Assembly (NCBI GenBank): GCA_963807005.1
Contig: CAWDZK010000001.1
Span: 434,001 to 498,000 of the forward strand
DNA: 64,000 nt
Reading direction: 5' to 3'
Source of the DNA: CAWDZK01 sp963807005
Lineage (GTDB): Bacteria; Actinomycetota; Actinomycetes; JACCUZ01
Both the position numbers and the translations under genes were made by a program. A model generated the notes under the pieces. That model saw nothing but the letters and a program-made list of their open reading frames with translations. It did no database searches and was not told where the DNA came from. This document shows positions 7,783 to 15,834 of the stretch, piece after piece (within the stretch, counting starts at the first letter, position 1; every line of letters starts with the position of its first letter).

Positions 7783-8805
7783 CTAGCGCAGCGGCGCGTC
7801 CTCCTCCGCGGCGCTCTGCACCTCCGTGCTGTCGGCCCCCTCGCGGTGCCGCAGGGTCGCCCAGCGGCCGCGCGGGCCGCGGTCCCGGCCGCCCACCTGT
7901 GCGCCCGCGACCTCGGTGCCCGGCTCGTCGGCCGCCTCGACGGCAGCCAGCGAGATCGGCCGGACTCCCTCGCCCCGCGCCAGGTCGGGGGCGTGCTCCG
8001 GCTCGCCGCCGAACCACAGTCCCAGCGCGGCGCACATCGAGGGCAGCATCACCGCGGCCGCGCTGGCGTACCCGGCGATGGAGGGGTGGAACCGGTCCGG
8101 TCCGAACATCTCCGCGGGAGAGGCGGCGAACTCCGGACCGAGGATGTCCCCGAGCGACACGGTGCGGCCGCCGGCCTCGACCACGGCGATGGTCTGCGCG
8201 GCGGCAAGCTGCCGGCTGGCGCGGCGCGCGATCCACCGCAGCGGCTGTGGCACCGGTTCGACCGTCCCCAGGTCGGGACAGGTGCCCACAACCACCTCGG
8301 CGCCGAGCTCGCGCAGCCGGCGCACCGCGTGGTCGAGGTGGCGTACGGCGGTCGGGGGCCGCACCCGGTGGGTGACGTCGTTGGCCCCGATCATGATCAT
8401 CGCCAGGTGGGGTGCCGTGTTCGCCACCTGCTCGACCTGGGCCGACAGGTCGGCGCTCTGCGCCCCCACGAAGGCAACGACGGTGACGTCGACCGGGCGG
8501 TCGGCACACTCCGCGATCCCCGCGGCGAGCATGGCGCCGGGGGCCTGGTGCGGGGCCTCGACGCCGAGACCGCAGGCGCTGGAGTCGCCCAGCACGACGA
8601 GCCGGACCGGCTCCCCGTCGTGATGGCTGCCGTAGCGTCCGTCGGTGTCCGGGGGCGTGCCGGAGGGCTCGCCGATGGCGCGCCGGGCCAGGGCGGCCTC
8701 GGCCCGGATCAAGCCGAACGCCCCGGCCGAGAGCAGGCCGAGCCCGCCCCCGCCGTAGGCCGCGGCCATGGCGATCCGCCGCGCCACCCGTGCCTTGGTC
8801 ACCAC
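7783..8805 (-). CDS. SGNH/GDSL hydrolase family protein
   Basis: 340-aa esterase-like protein. After a hydrophobic N-terminal segment (AMAAAYGGGGLGLLSAGAFGL) come the SGNH blocks: GDSSACG (block I with the nucleophilic Ser), GANDVT (block III), and DRFHPS (block V with Asp and His). This fits a membrane-anchored or exported lipase/esterase, like the mycobacterial homologue at the same locus. The C-terminal 70 residues are charged and low in complexity. GTG 8805 was chosen because it lies 7 nt after the upstream MBL stop; GTG 8802 is equally possible. Confidence 0.8.
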   Translation of the reverse strand: MVTKARVARRIAMAAAYGGGGLGLLSAGAFGLIRAEAALARRAIGEPSGTPPDTDGRYGSHHDGEPVRLVVLGDSSACGLGVEAPHQAPGAMLAAGIAECADRPVDVTVVAFVGAQSADLSAQVEQVANTAPHLAMIMIGANDVTHRVRPPTAVRHLDHAVRRLRELGAEVVVGTCPDLGTVEPVPQPLRWIARRASRQLAAAQTIAVVEAGGRTVSLGDILGPEFAASPAEMFGPDRFHPSIAGYASAAAVMLPSMCAALGLWFGGEPEHAPDLARGEGVRPISLAAVEAADEPGTEVAGAQVGGRDRGPRGRWATLRHREGADSTEVQSAAEEDAPLR

Positions 8806-8812
8806 CCCCGGG

Positions 8813-9547
8813 TCACCCCCCGGCCCGGGACGGGCGGCGCCGGGTCGCGTCGGCGAGGAAGCCGCGCACCGCCTCTCGGGCCCGGTCGCGGATCTCCGGG
8901 CCGTGCGTGAAGGCCGCGACGTCGTAGTCCAGGTCACCGAGGACGGCGGCCGTCTGCTGGTTCAGGCCGGCATCGGTGCAGAACAGGGCGGGCGGCCAGG
9001 ACATCCGGCGGAACGCGTTGAAGATCGAGTCGCCGGTGATCAGCACCCGGGACGGCTCGTGCAGCAGCGAGACGTGGCCGGGGGTGTGGCCCGGCGTGTG
9101 CAGCACCCGTAGGCCGCCGGCGACGGCCAGCAGCTGCCCGTCGACCAGCTCCTCGTCCACCGGGGTCGGGGTCGCGCCCTTGTTGCGGCGCAGCAGCCGA
9201 CCGCCCAGGGTGCCGCGGTCGAGGACCGGGCCGCGGCCCTCGCGCACGTAGGCGGCGTCCCGTTCGTGGACCGACACGGTCGCACCGGTCCGGCCGCGCA
9301 ACCCGGCCAGCCCGCCGACGTGGTCGGGGTGCGCGTGGGTCACCAGCAGCCGGGTGACGTCCGCCGGGCCCACCCCGATGTACGCCAGCCCGGCGACCAC
9401 CGACTTCGGTGCGCGCTTGGTCCCGGCGTCGACGAGGGTGACCTGTCCGTCGTCGTCGACCAGCACGAACGTGTTGACCAGGTCGCGCGGCGCCGTCGGC
9501 ACGCGCCAGACCCCCGGCGCGAGCTGCACAGCGGGAGGGCGGGCCAC
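8813..9547 (-). CDS. MBL-fold metallo-hydrolase
   Basis: Metallo-beta-lactamase-fold hydrolase of 244 aa. The metal motif THAHPDHVGG is at about residue 70, followed by HTPGHTPGH, GDSIF and a final FTHGPE. The fold usually binds two Zn or Fe ions and cleaves thioesters, lactones or similar compounds. GTG 9547 was preferred over an ATG further upstream that would run into the divergent cbs promoter. It is probably co-transcribed with the SGNH hydrolase. Confidence 0.85.
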   Translation of the reverse strand: MARPPAVQLAPGVWRVPTAPRDLVNTFVLVDDDGQVTLVDAGTKRAPKSVVAGLAYIGVGPADVTRLLVTHAHPDHVGGLAGLRGRTGATVSVHERDAAYVREGRGPVLDRGTLGGRLLRRNKGATPTPVDEELVDGQLLAVAGGLRVLHTPGHTPGHVSLLHEPSRVLITGDSIFNAFRRMSWPPALFCTDAGLNQQTAAVLGDLDYDVAAFTHGPEIRDRAREAVRGFLADATRRRPSRAGG

Positions 9548-9623
9548 GCTCGCGAATCTAGCGGACGGCCGTGCTTCCCGACCCGGTCCGGAGGCCGGAC
9601 CCCCCGCCCCTAGGCTGGCCTCC

Positions 9624-10997
9624 ATGCAGGTCTACGAGTCCATGGTCGACCTGGTCGGCAACACCCCGCTGGTCCGGCTGAAGTCCGTCGCCCGCGACGT
9701 CCCGGCGACGGTGCTGGCCAAGGTGGAGTACCTCAACCCCGGCGGGTCCGTGAAGGACCGGATCGCCGTGCGGATGATCGACGCCGCGGAGAAGTCCGGC
9801 GAGCTCGGGCCTGGCGGCACCATCGTCGAGCCGACCTCGGGGAACACCGGGGTGGGACTGGCCATTGTCGCGCAGCAGCGTGGCTACCAGTGCGTGTTCG
9901 TGCTCCCGGACAAGGTGAGCCAGGACAAGATCAACGTCCTCACGGCCTACGGCGCCCGGGTCGAGGTCTGCCCGACCGCGGTGGCGCCCGAGGACCCCCG
10001 GTCGTACTACTCGGTCAGTGACCGGCTGGTCCGCGAGATCGACGGGGCCTGGAAGCCGGACCAGTACTCCAACCCCAACAACGCGCGCTCGCACTACGAG
10101 ACCACCGGCCCGGAGATCTGGACGCAGACCGACGGCCGGGTGACCCACTTCGTGACCGGTGTCGGCACCGGCGGCACGATCAGCGGGACCGGTCGCTACC
10201 TCAAGGAGGTCAGCGACGGGGCGGTCCAGGTCGTCGGCGCCGACCCCGAGGGCTCGGTCTACTCCGGCGGCACCGGCCGGCCGTACCTCGTCGAGGGTGT
10301 CGGCGAGGACTTCTGGCCCTCGGCGTACGACCGGTCGGTGACCGACGAGATCGTCGCGGTGTCCGACCGCGACTCGTTCCTCATGACCCGGCGCCTGGCC
10401 CGCGAGGAGGGCCTGCTCGTCGGCGGCTCCTGCGGCATGGCGGTCGTGGCGGCGCTGCGGGTGGCCCAGCGGCTGACCGAGGACGACGTCGTCGTCGTGC
10501 TGCTGCCGGACGGCGGCCGCGGGTACCTCGGCAAGATCTTCAACGACGAGTGGATGGCCGACTACGGCTTCCTCGAGGTCCACGGGTCCGCGGGGACGAC
10601 CGTGGGCGACGTGCTCGCGAGCAAGGGCGCGGAGGTTCCCGTCCTCGTGCACGTGCACCCCTACGAGACGGTCCGCGAGGCCATCGACATCCTGCGCGAG
10701 TACAGCGTCTCGCAGATGCCGGTCGTCAAGGCCGAGCCGCCGGTGACGGCCGGCGAGGTGGTCGGGTCGGTCAGCGAGAAGGAGCTGCTCGACCTGCTGT
10801 TCTCCGGTGAGGCGCACCTGGCCGACGCCCTGGAGCGGCACATGTCGGCGCCGCTGCCGATCGTCGGGGCAGGCGAGCCGGTCTCCGCGGCCACCGCTGC
10901 GCTGGCCAAGTGGGACGCCGTGCTCGTCCACGACGACGGCAAGCCGGCCGGTGTGCTCACCCGGCAGGACCTGCTGGGCCATCTCGCCGCGGGCTGA
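9624..10997 (+). CDS. cbs: Cystathionine beta-synthase
   Basis: PLP enzyme that joins homocysteine and serine to cystathionine, the first step of reverse transsulfuration. The PLP lysine is in PGGSVKDR (about residue 44), the substrate loop is TSGNTGVG, and the PLP phosphate loop is GTGGTISGTGRY. A pair of CBS domains fills residues 335-457, the regulatory part. At 457 aa it is full length. A TAGGCT -10 box ends 7 nt before the ATG, implying a leaderless mRNA. metB follows 6.7 kb downstream. Confidence 0.94.
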   Translation: MQVYESMVDLVGNTPLVRLKSVARDVPATVLAKVEYLNPGGSVKDRIAVRMIDAAEKSGELGPGGTIVEPTSGNTGVGLAIVAQQRGYQCVFVLPDKVSQDKINVLTAYGARVEVCPTAVAPEDPRSYYSVSDRLVREIDGAWKPDQYSNPNNARSHYETTGPEIWTQTDGRVTHFVTGVGTGGTISGTGRYLKEVSDGAVQVVGADPEGSVYSGGTGRPYLVEGVGEDFWPSAYDRSVTDEIVAVSDRDSFLMTRRLAREEGLLVGGSCGMAVVAALRVAQRLTEDDVVVVLLPDGGRGYLGKIFNDEWMADYGFLEVHGSAGTTVGDVLASKGAEVPVLVHVHPYETVREAIDILREYSVSQMPVVKAEPPVTAGEVVGSVSEKELLDLLFSGEAHLADALERHMSAPLPIVGAGEPVSAATAALAKWDAVLVHDDGKPAGVLTRQDLLGHLAAG

Positions 10998-11004
10998 CGC
11001 CCCT

Positions 11005-11028
11005 GGTTTCCCGACCGTACGTCGGGTA
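11005..11028 (+). promoter_or_regulatory. Sigma-B/F-type stress promoter
   Basis: GGTTT at 11005-11009 and GGGTA at 11024-11028 are separated by 14 nt. This matches the GTTT-N12-15-GGGTA consensus of general-stress sigma factors in actinobacteria. It precedes the GGAD-repeat gene with a predicted leader of about 50 nt. The spacer forms part of the palindrome CCCGAC-N5-GTCGGG, repeated identically at 28.8 kb. Confidence 0.6.
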
Positions 11029-11084
11029 GGACGGTCTCGCGCCCGGGTGCCGGGCGCTGATCCCCGACGACAGGGAGGACAGAC

Positions 11085-11345
11085 ATGGCGCTCGACGACG
11101 ACGACATGACCACCAGCCCGCAGGAGCACGGCCCGGCCGACGGTGGCGCGGGCACCGGTTCCGACGGCGGTGCCGATGGTGGCGCGGACGGCGGTGCCGA
11201 TGGTGGCGCGGACGGCGGTGCCGATGGTGGCGCGGACGGCGGTGCCGATGGTGGCGCGGACGGCGGTGCCGATGGTGGCGCGGACGGCGGTGCCGATGGT
11301 GGCGCGGACGGTGGAGCCGACGGCGGCGCGGACAGCAGCGCCTGA
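11085..11345 (+). CDS. GGAD-repeat peptide (possible substrate of the adjacent oxygenase)
   Basis: 86-residue protein: an acidic N-terminus (MALDDDDMTTSPQEHG) followed by about 14 consecutive Gly-Gly-Ala-Asp repeats and ending DSSA. There is no signal peptide or hydrophobic segment. It has an excellent AGGGAGG Shine-Dalgarno (11072-11078, 6 nt before ATG) and a sigma-B-type promoter. The 3' end overlaps the frame of the JmjC/cupin gene. A short leader followed by a regular acidic repeat beside a 2-oxoglutarate oxygenase suggests a modified peptide, but that is inference. It could also simply be a low-complexity acidic protein. Confidence 0.6.
   Translation: MALDDDDMTTSPQEHGPADGGAGTGSDGGADGGADGGADGGADGGADGGADGGADGGADGGADGGADGGADGGADGGADGGADSSA
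11163..11330 (+). repeat. 24-bp tandem repeat, six perfect copies plus one diverged
   Basis: Six identical 24-bp units run from 11163 to 11306, each encoding DGGADGGA in the peptide frame. A seventh, diverged unit is at 11307-11330. The unit length is a multiple of 3, so copy-number change keeps both overlapping frames open. The absence of silent differences between units points to recent amplification. Confidence 0.95.
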
Positions 11346-12630
11346 GGCTGTCGTCCTGAGCACGACGCAGGACCCGGCGGGCGGGTCGGGAGGCAGCACC
11401 TCCCGGCCCGCCCTGCGGCGCTGCATCGCCACGGATCCCGAGGTCTTCGCCCGCGACGTCTGGTCGCTCGCGCCGCTGCTGTCGACCCGTGCGGAGCTCG
11501 CGGCCTCCGGTCCAGCCGGCCACGGCGACCTGTTCTCCCTCGACGCCGTGGACGAGCTGTTGTCACGGCGTGGCCTGCGCACCCCGTTCCTGCGGATCGC
11601 CAAGGACGGCCTGGTGACCCCGCCGGCCCGCTACACCCGCCCCGGCGGCACCGGCGCACTGGTGGCCGACCAGGTGGCCGACGACCGGGTGCTCGAGCTC
11701 TTCGCCGACGGGCACACCGTCGTCTTCCAGGGGCTGCACCGGCTCTGGCCGCCGATCATCGACTTCGCCGGGCAGCTCACCACTGACCTGGGCCACCCGG
11801 TGCAGGTCAACGCCTACGTCACGCCGAGCTCCTCGCAGGGGTTCTCGGCGCACTACGACGTGCACGACGTCTTCGTGCTCCAGATCGCCGGGGAGAAGCG
11901 CTGGCGGGTCCACGAGCCGGTGCACCCGGCGCCGCTGCGGGACCAGCCGTGGGAGGGCCGTCGCGCCGAGGTCGAGACCCGTGCCGCGGAGAGCCCCGTC
12001 ATCGACGCGGTCCTGCGCCCCGGCGACACGCTCTACCTGCCAAGGGGCTACCTGCACGCGGCCGAGGCGCTGGGCGGGGTCTCCTGCCACCTCACGGTGG
12101 GCGTGCACCCCGTCACCCGCCACCACGTGCTCCAGGCGCTGCTCGACGTCGTCGCCGACGACGTCGATCTGCGGGGCTCGCTCCCGATGGGCATCGACCT
12201 CGGTGACCCGGCCGACGTCGAGGCGGACGTCGCGGCGACGGTGGCCGCGCTCAGCGAGCGGCTGCGGACCCTCTCGGTCGCCGAGGTGGCAGACCGGCTC
12301 GCGTCCTCGCTGGTCGGAGCGAACCGGCCGGAGCCGATCGCGCCCCTCGCCCAGACCGCGGCGCTGGCCGCGCTGGACGCCGAGTCGGTGCTGCGGGTGC
12401 GCAGGCACCTGCGCCACACGCTGTCCCGCGAGGGCGAGGGCGGGGAGATGGTGCTGCGGCTGCACGACCGGACGCTGCGGCTGCCGGCCGACACCGTCAA
12501 GGCGGTGCGGTCGCTGCTCGACGGCGAGGTCATGCGGGTCGCGGACCTGCCGGGGCTGGACCCGGCGGACGCGCTGGTCCTCGCGCGGCGTCTCGTGCGC
12601 GAGGCCGTCGCCGTGGTCGAGGGTCGGTGA
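11311..12630 (+). CDS. JmjC/cupin-4 family Fe(II)/2-oxoglutarate oxygenase
   Basis: Protein of about 439 aa related to bacterial YcfD-type and eukaryotic MINA53/NO66 ribosomal oxygenases, which hydroxylate protein side chains. The metal facial triad is visible: H181 and D183 in HYDVHD, and H249 in GYLHAAEA. A C-terminal helical region (from about 300) resembles the dimerisation and winged-helix part of these enzymes. The start is uncertain. GTG 11311 lies in the last diverged repeat, and many GTG/ATG codons exist further up in the same frame inside the repeats. It overlaps the GGAD peptide gene and the next gene (GTGA), so all three are coupled. Confidence 0.82.
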   Translation: MEPTAARTAAPEAVVLSTTQDPAGGSGGSTSRPALRRCIATDPEVFARDVWSLAPLLSTRAELAASGPAGHGDLFSLDAVDELLSRRGLRTPFLRIAKDGLVTPPARYTRPGGTGALVADQVADDRVLELFADGHTVVFQGLHRLWPPIIDFAGQLTTDLGHPVQVNAYVTPSSSQGFSAHYDVHDVFVLQIAGEKRWRVHEPVHPAPLRDQPWEGRRAEVETRAAESPVIDAVLRPGDTLYLPRGYLHAAEALGGVSCHLTVGVHPVTRHHVLQALLDVVADDVDLRGSLPMGIDLGDPADVEADVAATVAALSERLRTLSVAEVADRLASSLVGANRPEPIAPLAQTAALAALDAESVLRVRRHLRHTLSREGEGGEMVLRLHDRTLRLPADTVKAVRSLLDGEVMRVADLPGLDPADALVLARRLVREAVAVVEGR

Positions 12631-13535
12631 CCCCGCCCGGTCCCGTGGAGCGGGTGACGGGGGCGCGCTGTGCGGTGGCGGCTGCGCTGCGCGGCGACCC
12701 GATGGCCGGAACAGCGGCTCCGGCGGCCGGCTACCTGCTGGTCGAGCAGCCCGGCGGCTGGGGAAGGCAGGCGCTGACGTCGTCCCGGCTGGACCCTGCG
12801 GTCGGCCTCGACCTGTCCCGACGGGCGATCGGACGCGGCCTGCGGGCGTTGCTCATCCGCCGACCCGGGCGCCACCCGGCACCGGAGCGGCGGGCCTGGG
12901 CGGTGGTCACCTCGCGGCCGGGCAGCGAGGTGTCCTGGTGGGGCGACTTCGGCGCGGACGACGAGCTGCGCACGCTGCCCCTGGACGGCAGCGCGGGGAC
13001 ACCGTCGCACGAGCCGTTCTACCTGGTGTGCACCCACGGCCGGCACGACACGTGCTGCGCGGTCGAGGGCCGCTCGGCCGCCGCCGCGCTGGACCGGTTG
13101 CGTCCCGGATCGGTCTGGGAGTGCTCGCACGTCGGCGGCGACCGGTTCGCCGCCAACGTGGTGGCGATGCCGCACGGCCTCTACTACGGCCGGGTCGAGC
13201 CGTCCCGGGCGGCGGACCTGGTCACGGCGCACGAGCGCGGGGAGGTGCTGCCCGACCTGCTGCGTGGCCGCTCGACCACGACCCCGGCCGCGCAGGCGGC
13301 GACGGCGCACGTCCGGCACCAGCTCGGTGACCTCGCGATCGACGCACTGACGACGGCCGGGACGCTGCACCTCGGCGACGGCCTGTTCCAGGTCCGGCTG
13401 CGACGTCCGCCCCGGAACCTCATCGTCACCCTCCGGGCCGGCGGCCGGCCGGAGCCGGGGCTGCTCACCTGCCACGCCCGGCACCCCGCGCACCCGCCGG
13501 AGTACACCGTGCTCGACGTCACCGAGGTCGGCTGA
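12627..13535 (+). CDS. Sucrase/ferredoxin-like (Apd1-type) [2Fe-2S] protein
   Basis: 302-aa protein of the sucrase-ferredoxin-like family, with a thioredoxin-like fold binding a [2Fe-2S] cluster. Family motifs are CTHGRHDTCC (about residue 135) and ECSHVGGDRFAANVV (about residue 170). In yeast Apd1 the equivalent CX12C and HX3H motifs bind the cluster; the Cys and His here are consistent with that. It overlaps the oxygenase gene by 4 nt. It could pass electrons to a partner, possibly the oxygenase, which is inference. A long palindrome follows 35 nt after the stop. Confidence 0.85.
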   Translation: MTPPGPVERVTGARCAVAAALRGDPMAGTAAPAAGYLLVEQPGGWGRQALTSSRLDPAVGLDLSRRAIGRGLRALLIRRPGRHPAPERRAWAVVTSRPGSEVSWWGDFGADDELRTLPLDGSAGTPSHEPFYLVCTHGRHDTCCAVEGRSAAAALDRLRPGSVWECSHVGGDRFAANVVAMPHGLYYGRVEPSRAADLVTAHERGEVLPDLLRGRSTTTPAAQAATAHVRHQLGDLAIDALTTAGTLHLGDGLFQVRLRRPPRNLIVTLRAGGRPEPGLLTCHARHPAHPPEYTVLDVTEVG

Positions 13536-13570
13536 CCACCCCACCCCCGCCCCGTCCCGCACCGTCCACG

Positions 13571-13634
13571 CGTCGACTGGCGGAAGTCTTCAGCTCTGTA
13601 CCGGTACAGAACTGAAGACTTCCGCCAGTCGACG
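13571..13634. repeat. 64-nt near-perfect palindrome
   Basis: The two 32-nt halves are reverse complements with one mismatch (C13594 against A13611) and no spacer (centre CC|GG at 13602/13603). The ends are CGTCGACTGGCGG and CCGCCAGTCGACG. It lies exactly between two convergent genes, so it can act as a bidirectional terminator. It is far longer and more perfect than the other terminators in this window. Its end matches that of the hairpin at 47436. Confidence 0.95.
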
Positions 13635-13645
13635 GGGGAGGGGTG

Positions 13646-14338
13646 TCAGGCCTCGGGGAGCTCGACCCTTGTGGGCGCGTCCTGGCCGTGCGCCGCCGCG
13701 TCGTACGCCACCTGGCAGAAGCCGTGGTTGCAGTAGCCGCGCGGGTTCTTGTGCAGGTAGCCCTGGTGGTAGTCCTCGGCGTAGTAGAACTCGCCGGCCT
13801 CCTGCGCCGGGCGGATCTCGGTGGAGATCTCCCCGAAGCCCGCCTCCTTCAGCGCTTGCTGGTAGCGCGCGCGGCTCTCTTCCACGGCGGCCAGCTGCGC
13901 GTCGGTCGTGGTGTAGACGGCCGAGCGGTACTGCGTGCCGACGTCGTTGCCCTGCTGGTTCGGGGTGGTCGGGTCGTGGTTCTCCCAGAACGCCTTGAGC
14001 AGCGTCTCGAGCGAGGCCTTGGCGGGGTCGTAGACGACCCGGACGGCCTCGGTGTGGCCGGTGCGGCCGGTGCAGGTCTCCTCGTACGTCGGGTGCGGGG
14101 TGTAGCCGCCCTGGTAGCCGACCGCGGTGACGTGCACGCCCGGGATCTCCCAGAAGATCCGCTCGGACCCCCAGAAACAGCCCATCGCCACGAAGATCTC
14201 CTGGTGCCCGTCGGGGACGGGGGCCTCGAGCGTGGTGCCGAGGACGACGTGGTCGGGGGCGATCCGGAACGGCCGCTCAGACCGACCGGGTAGGGCGTCC
14301 TGACGGGTGACGGGCACGGGCTTCCTGCCGAAGAACAT
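13646..14338 (-). CDS. msrA: Peptide methionine (S)-S-oxide reductase
   Basis: MsrA repairs oxidised methionine (S-epimer) in proteins, using thioredoxin or a similar donor. The catalytic Cys is in GCFWGSE (about residue 54). The substrate loop YHQGYLHKNPRGYC and the C-terminal Cys pair in CNHGFC would supply the resolving Cys. 230 aa including a leader MFFGRKPVPVTRQDALPGR typical of actinobacterial MsrA. ATG 14338 has a strong AGGAGGT Shine-Dalgarno and overlaps the upstream membrane protein gene by about 60 nt. Confidence 0.93.
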   Translation of the reverse strand: MFFGRKPVPVTRQDALPGRSERPFRIAPDHVVLGTTLEAPVPDGHQEIFVAMGCFWGSERIFWEIPGVHVTAVGYQGGYTPHPTYEETCTGRTGHTEAVRVVYDPAKASLETLLKAFWENHDPTTPNQQGNDVGTQYRSAVYTTTDAQLAAVEESRARYQQALKEAGFGEISTEIRPAQEAGEFYYAEDYHQGYLHKNPRGYCNHGFCQVAYDAAAHGQDAPTRVELPEA

Positions 14339-15206
14339 GGGTGACCTCCTGGTCCCCCCAACGCGCGCGCCCGACCGGAGATTCCGGCCGCAGGCCGTGG
14401 ACGGTCCATCCCGCCAGCCCGACGAAGGCCGCCGCCGCGACCCCGAGAAGGAGGGTGCCTCCGGCCGAGGCGCCGACGTCGCTCCGCGCCAGCATCGTCA
14501 CCGACATGGCCAGCACGCTGACGCCCACCAGCGCGAACCAGACGGTGACGGCGGGCAGCAGGTTGCGCGCCCACGTGCTGCCTCCGCGCAGCCCGACCGC
14601 CGTCGCCAGCACCGCCGGGACGACGACCCCGAGGTCGAGCACGGCGAGCACCCAGAACATCTGCGGCGCGTCCAGGTAGGCCTCCCCGGTCGGTTCGTCC
14701 CGCATCGCGTCGGCGAGCGGGGCCGCCCAGCGGCCGAGGGTGACGAAGGTCGCGAGCACCAGCAGTGCGACGACGCCCCACGACGTACGGCGACGGCTCC
14801 AACGGCCGGCCGGCTCGGTCGCTCCGGCGCCCCAGGCCCGGACGGCCAGCAGGAGCCCGCCGCCGACCAGCACCAGGTCGAGCGGTGCGAGCCGCTGGGA
14901 CGTGCCGGGCGTGCCGAGGTAGTCCTGGCCGGCGAGCGCCTGGACGCCCATGTACGCCGTGTACGCGGCCGGCGCCACGGCCAGCCGCGCGACTCGTGCG
15001 CGCCCGGCCCTCGCCGCCCGAGCCAGCAGGACGAGCAGGGGGGCCACCACGAGCACCCCGACGAGGTCCACGGCGATGGTCTGGGACTCCACCGCCGGGC
15101 TGACGTGGTAGGTCACGAGCGCAAGGCCCGCAGGGCCCATCAGCGCGTTGGCCAGCAGCGCGAGGGCCAGTGCCAGCAGCCCGCGGGCCAGACCGGTGTC
15201 GCTCAC
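14277..15206 (-). CDS. Hypothetical multi-pass membrane protein
   Basis: 309-aa integral membrane protein with about eight hydrophobic segments, starting at residue 5 (GLLALALALLANALMGPAGL). No catalytic motif or known domain is recognised. The C-terminal 40 residues are basic and probably cytoplasmic. GTG 15206 overlaps the flavodoxin gene stop by 4 nt, so translation is coupled. The last 60 nt overlap msrA. The order flavodoxin, membrane protein, msrA suggests one operon, possibly redox-related. Confidence 0.65.
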   Translation of the reverse strand: MSDTGLARGLLALALALLANALMGPAGLALVTYHVSPAVESQTIAVDLVGVLVVAPLLVLLARAARAGRARVARLAVAPAAYTAYMGVQALAGQDYLGTPGTSQRLAPLDLVLVGGGLLLAVRAWGAGATEPAGRWSRRRTSWGVVALLVLATFVTLGRWAAPLADAMRDEPTGEAYLDAPQMFWVLAVLDLGVVVPAVLATAVGLRGGSTWARNLLPAVTVWFALVGVSVLAMSVTMLARSDVGASAGGTLLLGVAAAAFVGLAGWTVHGLRPESPVGRARWGDQEVTHVLRQEARARHPSGRPTRSV

Positions 15207-15727
15207 CGGGCGCGGGCGCCGGAGCTGAGCAGGTCGTCGGCGACCCGGCGGCCCCAGTCGGTCACGTCGTCCCAGTCCCGGAAGTCACCCGCCGCGGCGT
15301 GCACCGCCTTCACCGCCAGACGCTCGCCGACCGGCAGGTCCGCCGGACGGAGCCGGCCGGCGAAGAGGCGGTGCTCGACAGCGCCGCAGGCCGTGGCCAA
15401 CGCGTCGATCTCCGCGGGCTGGAGCGCCGGCTCCGGCGGCTCGCCGACCGGGCCGCTGGAGAACAGCCAGACGGGTCGCCGCCGCAGCGATCCCGCGTGC
15501 GCGGTGACGAAGTGCCGGGCCGCCTTCAGCCAGCGGCCGAAGTAGATGGCGCTGCCCACGAGCACAGCGTCGTACTCCTCGAGGTCGGCGATGGTGCCGA
15601 CCGGCCGCACGTCCACCCGCGTTCCCGGATCCGCCTCCGTCAGGACCTCGCGCAGCTCCGCCCCGAGCCGCTCGGCGATCTCGGCTGTCGCGGCGTGCCT
15701 GCTCGCCACGGCGACCAGCACCTTCAT
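15203..15727 (-). CDS. Flavodoxin domain protein
   Basis: 174-aa flavodoxin-fold protein, similar in size to HemG-type protoporphyrinogen oxidases and other FMN oxidoreductases. The N-terminal phosphate loop is MKVLVAVASRHAATAEIAE. The FMN-binding segment is VGSAIYFGRWLKAARHF, and a third segment is WLFSSGPVG. ATG 15727 has GGAAGG 9 nt upstream. It starts the flavodoxin/membrane protein/msrA run. The substrate is not inferable. Confidence 0.82.
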   Translation of the reverse strand: MKVLVAVASRHAATAEIAERLGAELREVLTEADPGTRVDVRPVGTIADLEEYDAVLVGSAIYFGRWLKAARHFVTAHAGSLRRRPVWLFSSGPVGEPPEPALQPAEIDALATACGAVEHRLFAGRLRPADLPVGERLAVKAVHAAAGDFRDWDDVTDWGRRVADDLLSSGARAR

Positions 15728-15834
15728 GGGGCACCGCCTTCCGTCGTCCCTCCCTCCCACCGTGGCCGCACGGGACCGGCGCCGGCAGGGCCGCTGGCCG
15801 CACCGGTCGGGGACGAAAGCCCCTCGTGCCGGGG

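Noticed and set aside
11163..11330. Tandem repeats considered as a CRISPR array
   Set aside because: Units are directly adjacent with no spacers and are in frame in a coding sequence.
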